This document shows, in pieces, positions 1-12,995 of a stretch of DNA of 64,000 nt. Numbering within the stretch: position 1 is the stretch's first letter; every line of letters starts with the position of its first letter. This stretch comes from Zhengitettix transpicula (taxonomy: Eukaryota > Arthropoda > Insecta > Orthoptera > Tetrigidae). The notes under the pieces were generated by a model. The model saw nothing but the letters and a program-made list of their open reading frames with translations, made no database searches and was not told the origin of the DNA. Made by a program: the position numbers and the translations under genes. The stretch spans positions 236,270,101 to 236,334,100 of the forward strand of contig CM073590.1 in NCBI GenBank assembly GCA_037074705.1, in the 5' to 3' direction.

Positions 1-229
1 GGTATGGGACAAGTACCAAATGTCCGACCTACTTGATGCAGTTGATTTCTAGGGTATTCCCTGCATCAATTTTAGACGAGTTGCAGGGTAGAATCCTTAA
101 ACCATAGCCCGGGGGCCCTAGTTAACCCTTTGCTACGTTGCTCTGCATTTCCGCTTCCCCCAATTCACTCCTTTTCCGATGCTATCAGAGGGGAGTTGCC
201 ACTATGAGGATTACCCTACATATAGCCTA
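1..229 (+). repeat. Family A SINE-like repeat, truncated by the window edge
   Basis: 3' half of the family A repeat in sense orientation. It has the GGGACAAGTACC, CGACCTACxTGATGCAG, AGCCCGGGGGCCCTAGTTAA and GGATTACCCT blocks in order. It ends in ACATATAGCCTAATAAAT without a clean A-tail. The 5' part lies outside the window. Confidence 0.85.
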
Positions 230-635
230 ATAAATAATTTGGAAGTAGTGTTTAATTATTTTACTGATAAACAAGGATTGACTGAGTTATTGAAAGTTAA
301 ATAAAAATTTATAAATTTTATCGAACCCATTTTAATTTGTATGAAAAGTCTGCATTCGATTTTAAAATGACGTATGACCACTTGTCATCTGTTGAAGAAT
401 ATTCCACTCTCGGCAATATTCTTCTACCACCGTAAGATATTTCTCGAGTGCAGTGTAGTTCCATTGAGACTTTTAGAAATGCTACAAAAGTAATATCGAT
501 AATTCAAACGGAAGTGATGCGTTGTAATATGTGGTAATGTGCAGTGATGCAGGCAAAGTGTGCATCTGAGATGGATGGCGCTCTTAATGGAGAGAGCATT
601 GATGCAAACTAGGTTAAAATGATTTTGAGGAGACT

Positions 636-700
636 GTGGTGCAGTTGGTACTGCAGTGCCGTGCCATAAGTTCGTGGGTGGGGGAAGACCCCCGGTCGTA
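636..700 (+). repeat. Weak tRNA-like (SINE head) remnant
   Basis: GTGGTGCAGTTGGTACTGCA resembles an A box (TGGYGCAGTTGGTA). No matching B box was found at the proper distance. Probably a tRNA-derived SINE scrap. Confidence 0.3.
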
Positions 701-819
701 GCGGTAAAAACAGATTTGGGTGTCCGAGAAAGCGGGCAATTTGCATAAAACGTGGCAGAGCTAATAGCGTAACTCAGGCGTGTGACGACGATCTATTCAT
801 TAGAGGCTCTGCGATCGAT

Positions 820-880
820 GCTCTGCGGCACGTCTGCAGTCCTTCCTCTCCGTCCGTTCAACTGCTGCAAAATCCCCCAA
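820..880. repeat. Family F GC-rich repeat, copy 1
   Basis: GCTCTGCGGCACGTCTGCAG then TCCTTCCTCTCCG and GTTCAACTGCTGCAAAATCC. Matches 1050 and 4760 in the same orientation. Confidence 0.7.
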
Positions 881-1049
881 ACCGCCCGCCTCCCCCCTGC
901 GAGTATTTATACTTCTATGCGGATATTAACAACGGTACGACTTTGCTCCTACCCGGGCGGCGTTGTCGTGTTTCTTACGACGTTCACAGTCAGGGAAAAG
1001 TGTCCCAAGTATTAAAACTTTCCCTGTTGTAACTGATTTTAACCTTCAC

Positions 1050-1135
1050 GCTCTGCGGCACGTCTGCAGTCTTTCCTCCTCCCTCCCCCATCCTCCCTAA
1101 CACGTAAATCTCTTTGACCTGCTGCAGAACTCCGA
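1050..1135. repeat. Family F GC-rich repeat, copy 2
   Basis: GCTCTGCGGCACGTCTGCAG then TCTTTCCTCCTCCC, and TTTGACCTGCTGCAGAACTCC further on. Its first 21 bp or so are identical to copy 1. Confidence 0.7.
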
Positions 1136-1452
1136 CTGTCGCACAGTTGCTACTTTTCACTGGTCATGTTCAGACACTCGGAAATTGAATTTAATATTGC
1201 TCGTTGTAGTTGACAAAAGAAAGAAGTAACGAATACTAATGTGCCAATAAACGGAAAATAAAAAAAAAGTGTCTGTCGTCACGTTTCCGTATTGAAAATT
1301 TTCTTTTATTACAATTTATTCGTTCAATTAGTCCTCAACTGAGCAAATAGGACACGTCAAATCACTTGAACATACATGTATGGTGTAGTCAAGAATAACA
1401 ACGAAAGATACAACACAGGGAAGGTATATAAATTTTAAAAAATATATAATAC

Positions 1453-1478
1453 TATATATATATATATATATATATATT
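1453..1478. repeat. (AT)n microsatellite
   Basis: Pure TA repeats inside AT-rich DNA. Confidence 0.9.
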
Positions 1479-4400
1479 TAATATTAAAAATATTATAAAA
1501 AAATAGTAAAAATGTGAAGGAATGTAAAGAGAACGAAACTTCGTCTTTGCTTCCACTATTTACATTATTTGATGGCACGGCAGCCCCTACCAAGACGACT
1601 ACCACACATTACACATTCTGGAACACGTGATTTTCTCCCTCTAACTCTTCCGGAAAAAATGAAACTTTTGAATCAACAAATTCAATTTTTATACGTAACT
1701 TGCGATAATTATTTTAAATATAAAGTAACTTTGTCCATGTAAGTATTGAAGGTTAAGAAACTATATACTATACACCGTAATCAGTACCAAAATTAACGAT
1801 AAACGTTCAGCTGAGTTCAGGGAAATTCTGTTGGCGGCACCATACAGGAAAGACACTTGGAAAGATTTGTTAGAGGTATTTAATGACTTGAAGTATCTTC
1901 AATGGTATGTGGTAGACATTTCATGACTGTGTAAAGAAAGAAACTAAGAGAAAAAAAGTGATTTAAAATTTAATTTCCTGGAAACAAGTGCTGATTATGA
2001 TATTCTCGACTAAATTTGATTATATCAAAATATATTTTGCTATACTCCCTGTCACAAACTCGTCGCTGCGACTTTGGCTCCAAATAGATTATTTCGTTGC
2101 CCTTCAATTTCAAGAAATCTCCGTTTTTATATTCTCCTCAGAGGCTGCTTCATATTCTAACAGCGGCGCGTCAAGTGATTTGTAATCCACGCCCCTCACA
2201 TTCCTCCTATTATATTTTTAATCAACGAACCTCATCCTTTTTTCGTAGTCCTTATAATTACTTACCCTTATAATGAGGTTTACTATCAACTACACCGAAA
2301 TATATGTGCAGAATTTAAAAACTATCTTAAATTTCAAACTATTATTTCTGTTAATATTTTCGAAAATTAAAAGTGTTTCGTTTCGACCTGTCCTCGAGAA
2401 ACACACTTGTCAGTTTCATGTGAATGCAGTTAATTAACTTCTGATATAATTTTCGATTTAATTTTTTTGTATAAATCTGTGAATAGGATTTGAAAAATTA
2501 TTATATTCATAATTTGTTTATGATTTGATTTTAAATATTGTATAGTCTCATAATTTATCGTTTTTTCCTTAAATTATTTAAGACACAAATTAATTTTTAA
2601 GAAAAAACATAAATTTTAAGTAAATTTGTGATTTGAAATATTACATTTGTTTCTAACTCCACGCGAGGCAAAAATACTAATATAACTAAAAATTGATTCA
2701 GTATCCGACTTATAATGAATGGAAATTGGCCTAAAGTCAGAATATGTATTTATAAATACAGGGTGTAACAGAAGTGTATATACTGAAAAGGGATGGGGCG
2801 GTAATGGAGGATCAATACAAACAATTTTGCTTCTTGGCAGTTTCGTCAGACACACAATTTGAGGAAAGAAAACAGAGAAACAGAATTATAAATGGGCGCT
2901 CACCCCCTCACTGCTTCCATCCGACAAATATATGCATGCACTTTACAAATTGAAATAAAAAATACGCGTAATTTTGTATTTATTAGTACAATAGGTCAAA
3001 ATGACATTCATTTACCTCAATACAAAGTTCACAGCTACGAATTTCTCTCGAAGATTCCTGGCATACAACGAATTCCTTGCGCAGCAGCCATAATTCGGTG
3101 GCGAAGCTCTGCGTCTTTGTTTACAGGCCTTGCATAAATCAGTGTTCTCATATCTCGTAAAAAAAACTCAGGAGGTCACATCTGAAGGCCACACAATCAG
3201 TCCTGCCCTTCCTAAGCACCTGATGAGAAATTGTTAATCATGAAAATTACAGGACGACGTACGTGAGCACGACAACCATCGTGTGGTATCTACATGCGCA
3301 CCCTCACTGCAAAGGTTACATCTTGGAGAAGTGTTGGTAATAGCTGTTGGAAAAACCGAGTCACAATCAAGAAGAATTGTCTAACTAAAACATCTCTGAC
3401 AATATCAGATCACACGTTAACAGAAAATGTCTCTTGGAAGTTGAGCGTCAGTGTGACACGCGGGTTTGCCTAAGCGCAGGAGGCGGACTTTTGGAATTTT
3501 ATATCTCAGTTTTATTCTATCAAATTGCGCAGTGACGAAGCGTCTCCAAGAAAAATTCCAACAGGGAGAAATGTTTATATTAACTCGATTCATCCCTCCC
3601 TTTAAGTTGTCTGTTACACCCTGTAGATGTAGTTTCAAAATATTATCGGTAATTATGGTCTGAAATCTAGGGAACAAAAATTAAAAATTAGCATCTGATT
3701 TTAAATATAAAATTATATTAACTGTTTTAATCATTATGTAATAAAATGAGACTTCACGTCCACTTCAAATTTGATTAGATGTGACAGGATAAATACCGTA
3801 TGCTTTTTAGTTCGACTGAAGTAAACAGAAATATAACTGAATTTAAATAGTAAAAGAGGTTGGCTTCAAAATTCATTTACCAATCATTCCCTCACTTTCC
3901 TTATATGATGATGTATGATATATGAGTCAATATTTAGTCAAATTCAAAACTAACAAAATTATTAACTATGCTATAAATATTTTACATTTATTATTATTTG
4001 TTGTTCTCTAAATAACATACTGGACTTGTGGTCATAATGATAACTTTTTAATTATAATTATGAATTACATATGAATCAATCAACGAGTAAAATAGATTTA
4101 TAATTTAATATTATGTATTATGTCATCTAAGTTTAAAGTTAAAACAAAATATAAGTTGCTTAGCTAACTGAAGTAATTTTTATTCTATTTTTAAAATATT
4201 ATTTATATGCTGTTAAACATAAGTTTTACGTTTAGAATAATCTCAGAGGGTAAATTTCAGTTACATAACAAATTCGGATTTGAATTCGAAATAATTCCTC
4301 CATTTATTCGGCCATGTTGATCTTAATGTCTCTGTCATACATCTACAGTAGATGACAAATAATGTTGATTTATTATTTATTGAAAAACTAATTACTTCAG

Positions 4401-4759
4401 AATATACGGTTCTTATACAAAATTTACTTGTACTGTAGCATTAAAATGAATGTGAAGAATTAATTAAATATTTGGTCAATATATGTCTGTACAAAGCACG
4501 GCGAAGACATACTGTTTTAAGACAAAAATATTAACGTTGTAAAAATAAATAAATATAACCGTTAATTTTAGTGAAACATGAGAAAATGTTTTATTTCCCT
4601 AAAGTGATCGTAAGTCTCCCAGTGAGATGTTCCTTTTCTCTTAAACCCTACCACTACAATTCATTTACGACGTATTTTGTTGCAAGCTTAACAATAATGG
4701 AAATGTTGATAAGTAAATAATTTTTTTACATCGGATTTAAACTCGTGATTGTGTTCGTG

Positions 4760-4825
4760 TCCTGCGGCAGGTCTGCAGTCCTCTGCACCGAGAGTTCATT
4801 GAACTGTTGCACATCTGCATTGGTC
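4760..4825. repeat. Family F repeat, copy 3 (diverged)
   Basis: TCCTGCGGCAGGTCTGCAGT then CCTCTGCACCGAG and TTCATTGAACTGTTGCACATC. Confidence 0.55.
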
Positions 4826-5008
4826 GATTCAATATTTCCAGCCAAGTCCATATTCTGGATCCAATGTTGTATCCTCGCCAGGGTAATTTGCACGTAGTTT
4901 ATCACACTTAATATCTAGTATAAAATCAGGCTTCAAGTTCGTGGAATGTGCCAAGAATTTTTAATTAATAAGGCATAAAACTCAGAATATATCATAACTG
5001 TTTTTAAG

Positions 5009-5130
5009 GTGTAGACAGGCTACATGAGGGTAATCCACATAGTGGCAACTCCCCCCCCCCACATAGAATAGGAAAATGAGTGAAAGGGGGAATGCGGAAA
5101 GGTAGAGCAAGGTAACCAAGGATTAACTAG
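5009..5130 (-). repeat. Family A repeat, 3' end fragment, GTAGACAGGC-type end
   Basis: Begins (plus view) with GGTGTAGACAGGCTACATG, then the GGTAATCCACATAGTGG and ATGCGGAAAGG blocks. It stops at AACTAG, where the A-tail of the next copy abuts, so it is cut by that copy. A C10 run interrupts the usual CCCCTTTAATAGC block. Confidence 0.85.
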
Positions 5131-5232
5131 TTTTTTTTATTTTTTAGGGCAACAGGCTACATGTGGGTAATCCACTTTGGGCAACCCCCCTTTAATAGCA
5201 TAGGAAGGGATTTGAAAGGGGGATGTGGAACA
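5131..5232 (-). repeat. Family A repeat, A-tailed 3' fragment joined to the preceding copy
   Basis: Starts in plus view with a T-rich run (the A-tail on the sense strand), then AGGGCAACAGGCTACATG and GGGTAATCCAC. It ends within the GGATGTGGA block. It is severely 5' truncated. Its tail sits directly on the GTTAACTAG of the copy at 5009-5130, giving a head-to-tail pair. Confidence 0.85.
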
Positions 5233-5847
5233 GGCCTAGGAGGACCTGTATTTAATTAAATGAGAATACTTATCATGTAGGCGTATGGTAACAGTACAAA
5301 CATTTCCCGTGTCTTCTCAGAATCAGAGTTTCCTCCTTTTGGCGGAATCTCTAAAGTAATATATACTTCAATAGCATGAAAATAATCTACTTTCGGTATA
5401 ATAGACTCTTATTTGTGTTTAGTTCCCTGTTTTATTGCCCACAAAACTTTTATTGATTATTATCCTCACGCAGCACTTAAGGTCTGCAGATTAGCTCTCG
5501 TAATAATAAAATGTCTTATTTTATTACAAAACATTCTGCAACATGGTGTAGATGAATCTTAAAACGTTTTTCAATATTGTTTTCAATAATAATATTTTTC
5601 TTTTAGAATAAACGATTTCCCAGTGTCATTTACAATTTTTCATTAAATAGTCAAATTTTAAAGTCAACTATTTTTTATTCTACAGCATTGCAATCGGAAA
5701 CTTAGGTGAGTCCACTTTTGCAGAAGCCTCGTAACTCACAAACCGAAACTCCGCATTCATTTTAGTCCTGTGTAAGCAAGCTCGAGTATTTCACTCATTA
5801 AATTATAAATTTAAGATATAATACCATTGCAGGATTATTTTGAGTGA

Positions 5848-6222
5848 CAAGATACATGAAGATCATCCGCGTTGTGGCATCTCAACGTTAAAAAGCTTAG
5901 GAAGGAGGAATGCGGAAGGTAGAACAAGATATATAAAAAAAAGTGGTGTCTAGGGACATCGGGCTGTATTTTAAAGGATCCTATCTTGTATCCGCATAAA
6001 AGTATTACAGGGAAAAACCTTAGAGAAGCCAGAATCAGACAGTTTTGGCTCTTGGTACTTGTCCCACGCCTTTCCGCTAACGAGAGATCAAGGCGTTTAG
6101 TGGGCACAATTCCTCGACCAGTTTTTTTGGAGACAACTTAAGAAGAATGGTCCAATGGGATCAGGGAACCACTCTTACTGTTTTCCCAACGTCTGTGACT
6201 CCGTAACATACACTCCTCATAG
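5848..6222 (-). repeat. Old, diverged family A repeat
   Basis: Shows diverged forms of the family blocks in order (plus view): TACATGAAGATCATCC, GGAATGCGGAAGG, AAAGGATCCTATC, GGTACTTGTCCCACGCC, CAATGGGATCAG and CCGTAACATACA. It has many substitutions and small indels compared with the other copies, so it is an early insertion. Confidence 0.75.
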
Positions 6223-7529
6223 TCAGTATAGATGTTACAGGCTTTACGGAAACCTTGACTTAAATTCCTTGGTTTGAAATCAAGGACAGGAAATACCCAA
6301 ATTAGAGGAACTTGGTACTTTCAGGTCTGGTTTGAAGAAATTTTTTTTATATATATAATTATGGAGAACTTACAGGGATTGAGACTTAAAATGTGAAAGG
6401 CAAAGAGTTACTGTCTGAAGTTTCGAGTAGTTACTCTGTTTGTCTTCAAAGATTGTCGTCAATTAAAAAGCCTCACTTCGAATGAATGAAAAACTAAGGA
6501 AACGGGGTTAATGTCTGTTCTGCAAAAAATATATATATATATAGTGTGCCCAATAAACGGTAATCCCGAATCCCCCTGATATTTTTATAACTAAAATCAT
6601 TTAGTCTAATCCAAAAATTACCCATATAAAAAAAAGGTTTTGAAAGTAGAATTGTCGGAAATGTTTGCTAAAGGTCACTAATATACTTGGTTGTACGTTT
6701 CCTAGTTCCAGTTGCTCAAAGAACCCCAGTATTTCAAGTCTTTTAATCCAATAAAAAACACGTAATACTCTTAAAAGTTACGTAATTTATATAAAATATT
6801 TTACGTTCATATTCAATATGATAAAGTTCACACCGAAGAAATTTTACTGAATTTTTGTGTGGGCTCTAAAGAACACTGAGTATAGCAAAATAATTCAGAA
6901 TAACTAATTACTTACGCATATATGTAAATAAAGTGTTATGAATATGTAAATTTAACTTCACACTGGATTTTGGCGAGTACTCACACACACACATACACAC
7001 GTACACGATCCCCTTTCCTTCCAAGGTATTACCTTTTGTTGTAAACGCGTGGTTGGGTTATCAGGGCGACAGATCCAAGGACGTAGAACACACCCCCCCC
7101 CCACTCGATTCTCTATCAGCTGACCCAAGGCTTTTGTTCACGAAATAATTAACTCCACACGAGGTTTTGCCAAGAAAACTCGACAGATTTCCAGGGCGTT
7201 TCAACGTTTAAACGTCACAATATTCCAAGTGAGGAGTTACCACAATTTGGACAAAAAAACCAACAACGTTTACATCAGCCTCCAGATAAAATATATTTTA
7301 TTTTAACTAGAGGAAGAATAGATTACCCATAATAAATGTTGCGAGAAGGGACCGTAGTTGACATCCACTATTGCTTTGATCATGTAGACCAAGAAACAAA
7401 CTAAATTTACATTCGTGCGACTAAGGGATAAAATTTAGAAGTTGTGAAAAATAATTAAGGGCTGATATTTATTTTAAAAAATGCATAAACTAAGAAAGAA
7501 TGGGCAGAATCAGCCATAAAAGTTTTTGT

Positions 7530-8056
7530 AGGTGTAGAAAGGCCAAGTATAGGGTAATCCACATAGTGGCAACTCCCCTCTTATAGCATAGGAAAAGGAT
7601 TGAAACGGGGGATGCGGAAAGGTAGAGGAAGGTAACCAAGGGTTAACTTGGGCCCCCGGTCTATGGTTTAAAGATCCTACCCGGCAATTCGGCTAAAAGT
7701 GATGCAGGGAAAACCCTTGAAAAACATGCATCAGGAAGGTCGGGCTTTTGGTACTTGTCCCACGCCCTTCCGATTTCGGGAGAGGGGTTTGTTATGGGGT
7801 CGCAGCTTTCCCCTCGCCGTGCATTTACCAGTTTAGGAGGCAGCTGGCCGACTATTCCAATAGGAATAGCGGACAACTCTCACCATATGCCCAATGTCTG
7901 CGACCTCAGAACATACACTTCTTAAAAAAGGCCGAGGTGCCTCGGCATGTGGGATCCGTAGTTTAAAAACCATAGAGATGTGAAGGCATCCCTAAAGGTA
8001 GCCTCCTCCAGAGCTGTCTGGAAAGGTTCACCTGCGAGAGAATCATCTTGCAGGTA
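7530..8056 (-). repeat. Family A repeat, nearly full length, GTAGA-type 3' end
   Basis: Contains all family blocks from GGTGTAGAAAGGCC (the sense-strand 3' end) through the GATGCAGG hairpin, CCCACGCCCTTCC, AGGAGGCAGCTGGCC and CGAGGTGCCTCGGC. It reaches the CCTGCGAGAGAA...TTGCAGG hairpin at the sense 5' end. After that CAACCATAAAATTCTA matches the flank of the copy at 42219, so the element reaches a little beyond 8056. Open frames at 7661-7966 lie wholly inside it and are not genes. Confidence 0.9.
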
Positions 8057-8723
8057 TCCATGACGTCAACCATAAAATTCTATAAGTAATTAACATCGAC
8101 ATCAGTTCCAAAAAGACGAAGAGGAGGAGGAAATGTAGAATAGAAAATTATGAGTGGGGGAAGGAAACCTTTTGATTCGTCAAACTGAATTATAATATAG
8201 TCATGGGATTTGCTTCAGGATTTATGGAATGTTATTCTTGACCAGGAGTCCTGATAAAACCAGGGGCTCATGAAATGAGAATAATTTTAATGTGATGACA
8301 GCTACTCGTTACTCTATAAAATAGCTTCATTCTGATTTGACAGATGGCGGTAAATATTATACCAAATTAAATGACCAAAAGAATAATGAAAGAGTTGTCT
8401 GAACAAGAGTCAAGGAGTAAAAGTACTTCGATGATCTGGAATGGTCCAGGAATGGTTGGTACGAATCGTGGCATCATATCAAAACTCTCTTGCCAATGAT
8501 GCTCCAGGCACTTTCGTGATGAATTTTTTTTTCATCGTATTCCTGAGTTGAAGCGTTAAAAAACTACTGACGTGATGAACTATCAGACTAGTCTACACCA
8601 GCTCATCCGATTTTAAGAACATTTGTCTATTGTTCATTGAGAAAAATTGTATGGGTTTTTATTTGTTCATTGGTTTCAATTATAATTACCTTTCCTCATA
8701 TTACGCTTTTCTTCACCTTGGGT

Positions 8724-9030
8724 AATTCAAATTATCACAGAGGGTAATGTAAAGCATAGAGTGACTCAATACGAAGATTTAAAGTACAAGTCGCGAGATG
8801 TAGCAAGTCGTCTCAGATGCGCAGTAGACGGTAGATGTTGGAGTGCGGCATTGTCGTCAGTTGGGAACTTAAATTCAAATTATCACACATTACAGACAGA
8901 TGGTTATTTAAAGGACAGAGTAACTCAATACGAAGATTTAAAATACAGATCGTGAGATATAGCAAGTTGTCTCAGAAGCGCAGTAGACGATAGATGATGG
9001 AGTGCGGCATTGACGTCAGTTGGGAACTCC
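8724..9030. repeat. Two-unit tandem repeat, about 147-bp period
   Basis: Unit 1 (8724-8868) and unit 2 (8871-9030) share AATTCAAATTATCACA, GACTCAATACGAAGATTTAA (AACTCAA in unit 2), TCGCGAGATGTAGCAAG / TCGTGAGATATAGCAAG, GCGCAGTAGACG, GAGTGCGGCATTG and GTCAGTTGGGAACT. Unit 2 is slightly longer. A 64-codon frame covers unit 1 and part of unit 2 but ends in unit 2 at a TGA created by CGC to CGT GA, so it is not a gene. Confidence 0.8.
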
Positions 9031-10756
9031 TCCTTCAGGAGAACCTGGATCGACGTTATTACAATTTTTTTTAAAAAATAATAATTATATTCTTATGAAC
9101 GGGATTTATAGAGACTTATCTTCTCTTAATATTTACGGATGTGTTTTTTTATTGGTGTCCAACTCATCGTGAACTAATCATAATAAATTTCCATGCGTCA
9201 ATATTTTCATTATAGTTTTTACGCTACGAAGTTACCGTGACAAAGGTTCGTGTTAAAATTAGCTCCGGCTTACCCCTCACAAAAATTACAGACAAAGACG
9301 ACAACTCTGAATTTTTTTCAGGACACGACTTGCTACTTCTCGCTACATGTACCACGAAAGTTAATTTTTGGGGCATGATGAGAGGGGAATCAGAAGTAAT
9401 TCAATATTTTCCATGTGGATGGTGCGATTTCAACGATAAAAAGAAATACTATGGCCGTAGAAATAAAAACGGATAATATGAATTTTATTTTCGGTAGAAT
9501 AGGTAGAGAGATCACAAACTGAAAAAAACACCCCCTACTTATAATGGCTGACTTTAGACTTTGTTCAGTATTTTCCAGCATCTGTCTGCCAATATCTCAC
9601 GACTTTATTGGCCACTCCGTTGAAACGTTGTTGTGTATCCTGATAACAGTCTCCCTTTTGTGTGAAGACGTGGCAACCTCGACCGCGGCTGTTTTGGAGA
9701 AAATATTATGATGACTTTGAGTTGACACCTCGCGGCGACACGACATCGACGACACCTGAGTTTATCGATTTTCTATATCTGTCAGGAGGCTAGAGGAATG
9801 TGTAAGGCTTAATTGGGACCTCCATCGACTCCCCCCCGCGCGTACTAGATGGATCAATTTTACGGTCAACTCTTCGACAAATAAAACGACGAGAGAGACA
9901 GAAAAAAACAGAGACACACACACACACTCACAAAGCGCCGTAAAATATTGCTGACTAAATATTTTTAGTCTACATTTAGTCATTGATTGTAATAAAGAAT
10001 TTTTTTTATTATAAACTACAAGCTATTTTATTTTGTATGTAACCTCCTTTTATAAGTTACTTGAAAACATGTCTGGAAAATAATATATTGAAGCGTATTG
10101 AGGAAAGTGGAGGATCATTTGGACCAAGTTTGTCCTAGGTAAACTTCCGCATTTTATTCTTCAATAAGAAATATGAATTTTTTTAAAGTATTGATTTTTT
10201 TATGTAAATTTATAATACCAAAAATAAAGACTCCAAGTATCTCTTACGAAGCCACTGTAGAAATGAAACGAAATTTGTCATCAATCTCCTGAAGAACAAG
10301 AAGAAGAAGAAGAAGAAGAAGAAGAAGAAAAGAAACGCGATTAACACGATTTGAGGAAAAGTTAAAAATCATGGCTGATGAAACAACCACAAGGATTTGA
10401 AAAACTACGTATTGAAGGCGTTTTGTATTTTTTTAAAAATGGACGCTACCCGCCACCACCGTCACCTCTTTTCCCAAATGAGCTCAAGTTGAAGGTAACC
10501 AGCCGAGTTGAATGTCATTATTGAAACCAGCGAGCTCTTAACAATCTCAGTCCTTTCCGAATTATTTTATTTCTAACCCATTTCAACCAAACGGGATGTC
10601 AACTTAATCGACGTACAAATATAAAAAAATATATAAATGATGTTGGAGAAAATAATAGAGTATTTTTAAATAAAACTTGATGGTACTTAATTAAATGATT
10701 TAATATAAAAAAGATAAACCTGAATGAGAACATATCATCCAACTATGAAGATTTTT
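9031..10756. other. Stretch with no supported gene
   Basis: AT-rich, with slightly more GC at 9600-9950. Only microsatellites were found. Short frames at 9237, 9390 and 9762 look random. Confidence 0.55.
10298..10330. repeat. (GAA)n microsatellite
   Basis: About eleven AAG/GAA units. Confidence 0.95.
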
Positions 10757-11245
10757 TTTGATTTTTTAGGGTAACAGGCCCTTTAATAGCATAGGAAGAG
10801 ATCTGAAAGGGGGGATGCGGAAAGGTGGAAGAATGTAGCCAATGGTTAACTAGGGTCCCCGGGCTATAGTTTAAGGATCCTAACCGGCATTCGCCTAAAA
10901 GTGATGCAGGGAAAACCCTAGAAATAACTGCATCAGGTAGGTCGGGCATTGGGTACTTGTCCCACGCCCTTCCGATAGCGGGAGAAGAGTTTGCTGTGGG
11001 GTCGCGGCTTTTCCCTCTCCGTGCCTTGACTATTCCAATGGGGATAGCGGACAACTCTTTACGTATGCCCAAAGTCTGTGACCCCGGAACATACACCTCT
11101 CAAAACAGGCTGAGGTGCCTCGGCATGTGGAAACCTTAGTTAAAAAAACCAGAGAGAGTAGAAGGCATCCGCAAAGGTAGCCTCCGTCAGAGTTCTGTGT
11201 GAAGGTTCATCTTCCGAGGGAATTCTCTCGCAGGCTTCCTTTAGA
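10757..11245 (-). repeat. Family A repeat with an internal 3' deletion, A-tailed
   Basis: The plus view opens with a T-rich tail and AGGGTAACAGGC. It then jumps directly to CCTTTAATAGCATAGG, lacking the usual TACATGAGGGTAATCC segment. The rest is nearly complete, to the CTCTCGCAGG hairpin. Its sense-5' flank (11230-11300) is shared, inverted, with 15000-15110. Confidence 0.9.
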
Positions 11246-11289
11246 CTATGAAGAGAAACGACCAACGATATATTTAAGCGAAAATAATT

Positions 11290-11500
11290 TACGTGAGATA
11301 GAAAATAATGAATAAGAAAGATTGAAAAAGGGTAATTTAAATACCACACAACGTTTCTGGGATCCTTGTGCCCTTCGTCAGTGCAGTTGTGTTTCTCTAG
11401 GCTCGTCTTAGCACCTGACGAAAGGGACAAGGATCCCAGAAACGTTGTGTGGTATTTATATTACCCTATTTTTTGTCTGTATCGGCTATCTTTCTTATTC
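11290..11500. repeat. Family B inverted-repeat element with paired hammerhead-like boxes
   Basis: Two inverted arms (11308-11380 and 11413-11498) are separated by about 32 bp. The right arm reads ACCTGACGA, a GGGA...TCCC hairpin, then CAGAAACGTTGTG and GGTATTTATATTACCC. The left arm is its reverse complement and is slightly diverged. The CTGANGA...GAAA layout is that of a hammerhead ribozyme core, with an extra base or two beside stem II. It probably derives from a Penelope-like element end; that origin is inferred, and no reverse transcriptase was found. Confidence 0.7.
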
Positions 11501-12700
11501 GATATATTTAAGCGTTGCGAAAATACTAGTATAATTATTTGAGTAATATAAACGATTAGGTACAATACCTAATAATCAAATGTTGCTGGATTTAATTAAT
11601 AAATTTATCAATTTTTAGGTGATTAATAATTAAAAAGTAATGAGAGGAAAATTAAAGTGAATCAAAGTAGATAAAGTCACGAATATTTTTTTCTTATGAA
11701 AAATAGTGAAGAATTTGAATGGCAATTTATTTTCGGTTGAAACGAGCTGGTGTTTTCTTAAGACACTGTGAAAATTTTTAAAGAGCGTCAGCGAGAGGTG
11801 GAAATGGAAATTAATGGTCGTCGGACGCCTTCACACCAGAACCTCTATTTTTTTTTTTTGGGGGGGGGGTGCGGTTATGGTTGTTTATTAATTTGTCCAC
11901 GTTCAAAGATTTTTAATAATTTGGCTTATTACGGGAATATTTTAGTTCTTTAGAGTCTTTTAATTTTTATTAATTAAGAGGGTTATTTCAAAATTTTATA
12001 TAAGGTTTATAAATGAATTAGTCTTAATTTTGGAAGGAGTGAAATTAAAAATAAGAGTATAGAAGTTGCTTCTAATTTTTTTTTAAGGACAGCTGGTAGA
12101 GCTTTTTTAATATAATAAATGATTAAACCCTTATTTTAATACAGTCCCATATAAAATTATTATTTAAATGTAATTTAGATTCAAACGTCATGATTTTTAA
12201 AATAGGGATCGTCAGGAGGTTTCGGTTAATCTAACCACATTTATCTGTAAACAGAGTAAGGTTTTTAAGAACATCATTGGATTTAAATTACGTGTATATC
12301 ATATATTAATATATCTCGTCACAGAGATATAATCATATTTTATATACATGGTAAATTAATTACAATATTTCCTTTTGACATGGTTGCATATCAATAGTAT
12401 TATTTGGAATAGGGTTAACATGTTTAGTGTTTATTGACCAAGATCTGAGTTGTTATAAGTACTACAACAAAGATATACGAAACTGTATTAAAATAACGGT
12501 TTAATCATTTATAATATTAATAATATATACATAGTCCTTTATCGTTTTTTTATTAAACAAATACGCATCTTTTCATTGTATTTAATATATTTTTTGGGTT
12601 TGTTGAAGGCTTTAAATTCCTTATAAACAACATTTAAAAATTGCTTTAATATAACCACGACTCTCTCGGAGAAGCTTTTTATGTTTTATAATGATAAAAA

Positions 12701-12754
12701 TTACGTCTGACTGAAAATAATGAATAAGAAAGACAGCTAATTTAGCCAAAAAGG

Positions 12755-12813
<59 letters not shown>

Positions 12814-12995
12814 ACACTACGTTTCTGGGATCCTTGTTCCTTTCGTCAGGTTTTTAAGTTTTGTGAACTGGAAAGTGCAGTTGTGTCGCTCTAGGCTCTT
12901 TTTAGTACCTGAGGAAAGGGACAAGGATCCCAGAAACGTTGTTTGGTATTTATTTTAACCCTTTTTTGTCTGTTTTGTTTTCGGCTATCTTTCTT
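12701..12995. repeat. Family B inverted-repeat element with an AT microsatellite in the left arm
   Basis: Left arm 12701-12848 carries an (AT)n tract of about 55 bp (12756-12810), then ACCACACTACGTTTCTGG and GATCCTTGTTCCTTTCGTCAGG. Right arm 12905-12995 has GTACCTGAGGAAAGGG, ACAAGGATCCCAGAAACG and GGCTATCTTTCTTAG. The AT tract expanded from the TAATATAAATA part of the arm. The spacer carries CAGTTGTGTCGCTCTAGGC, shared with 37460, 37990 and 39136. Confidence 0.7.

Larger units (their letters stand above)
230..4755. other. AT-rich sequence with no supported gene
   Basis: Apart from the family F copies and a weak tRNA-like scrap, I see no exon, splice pair or repeat that can be defended. Open frames at 782, 1988, 2616, 2892, 3417 and 3466 are short and not protein-like. 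Confidence 0.6.
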
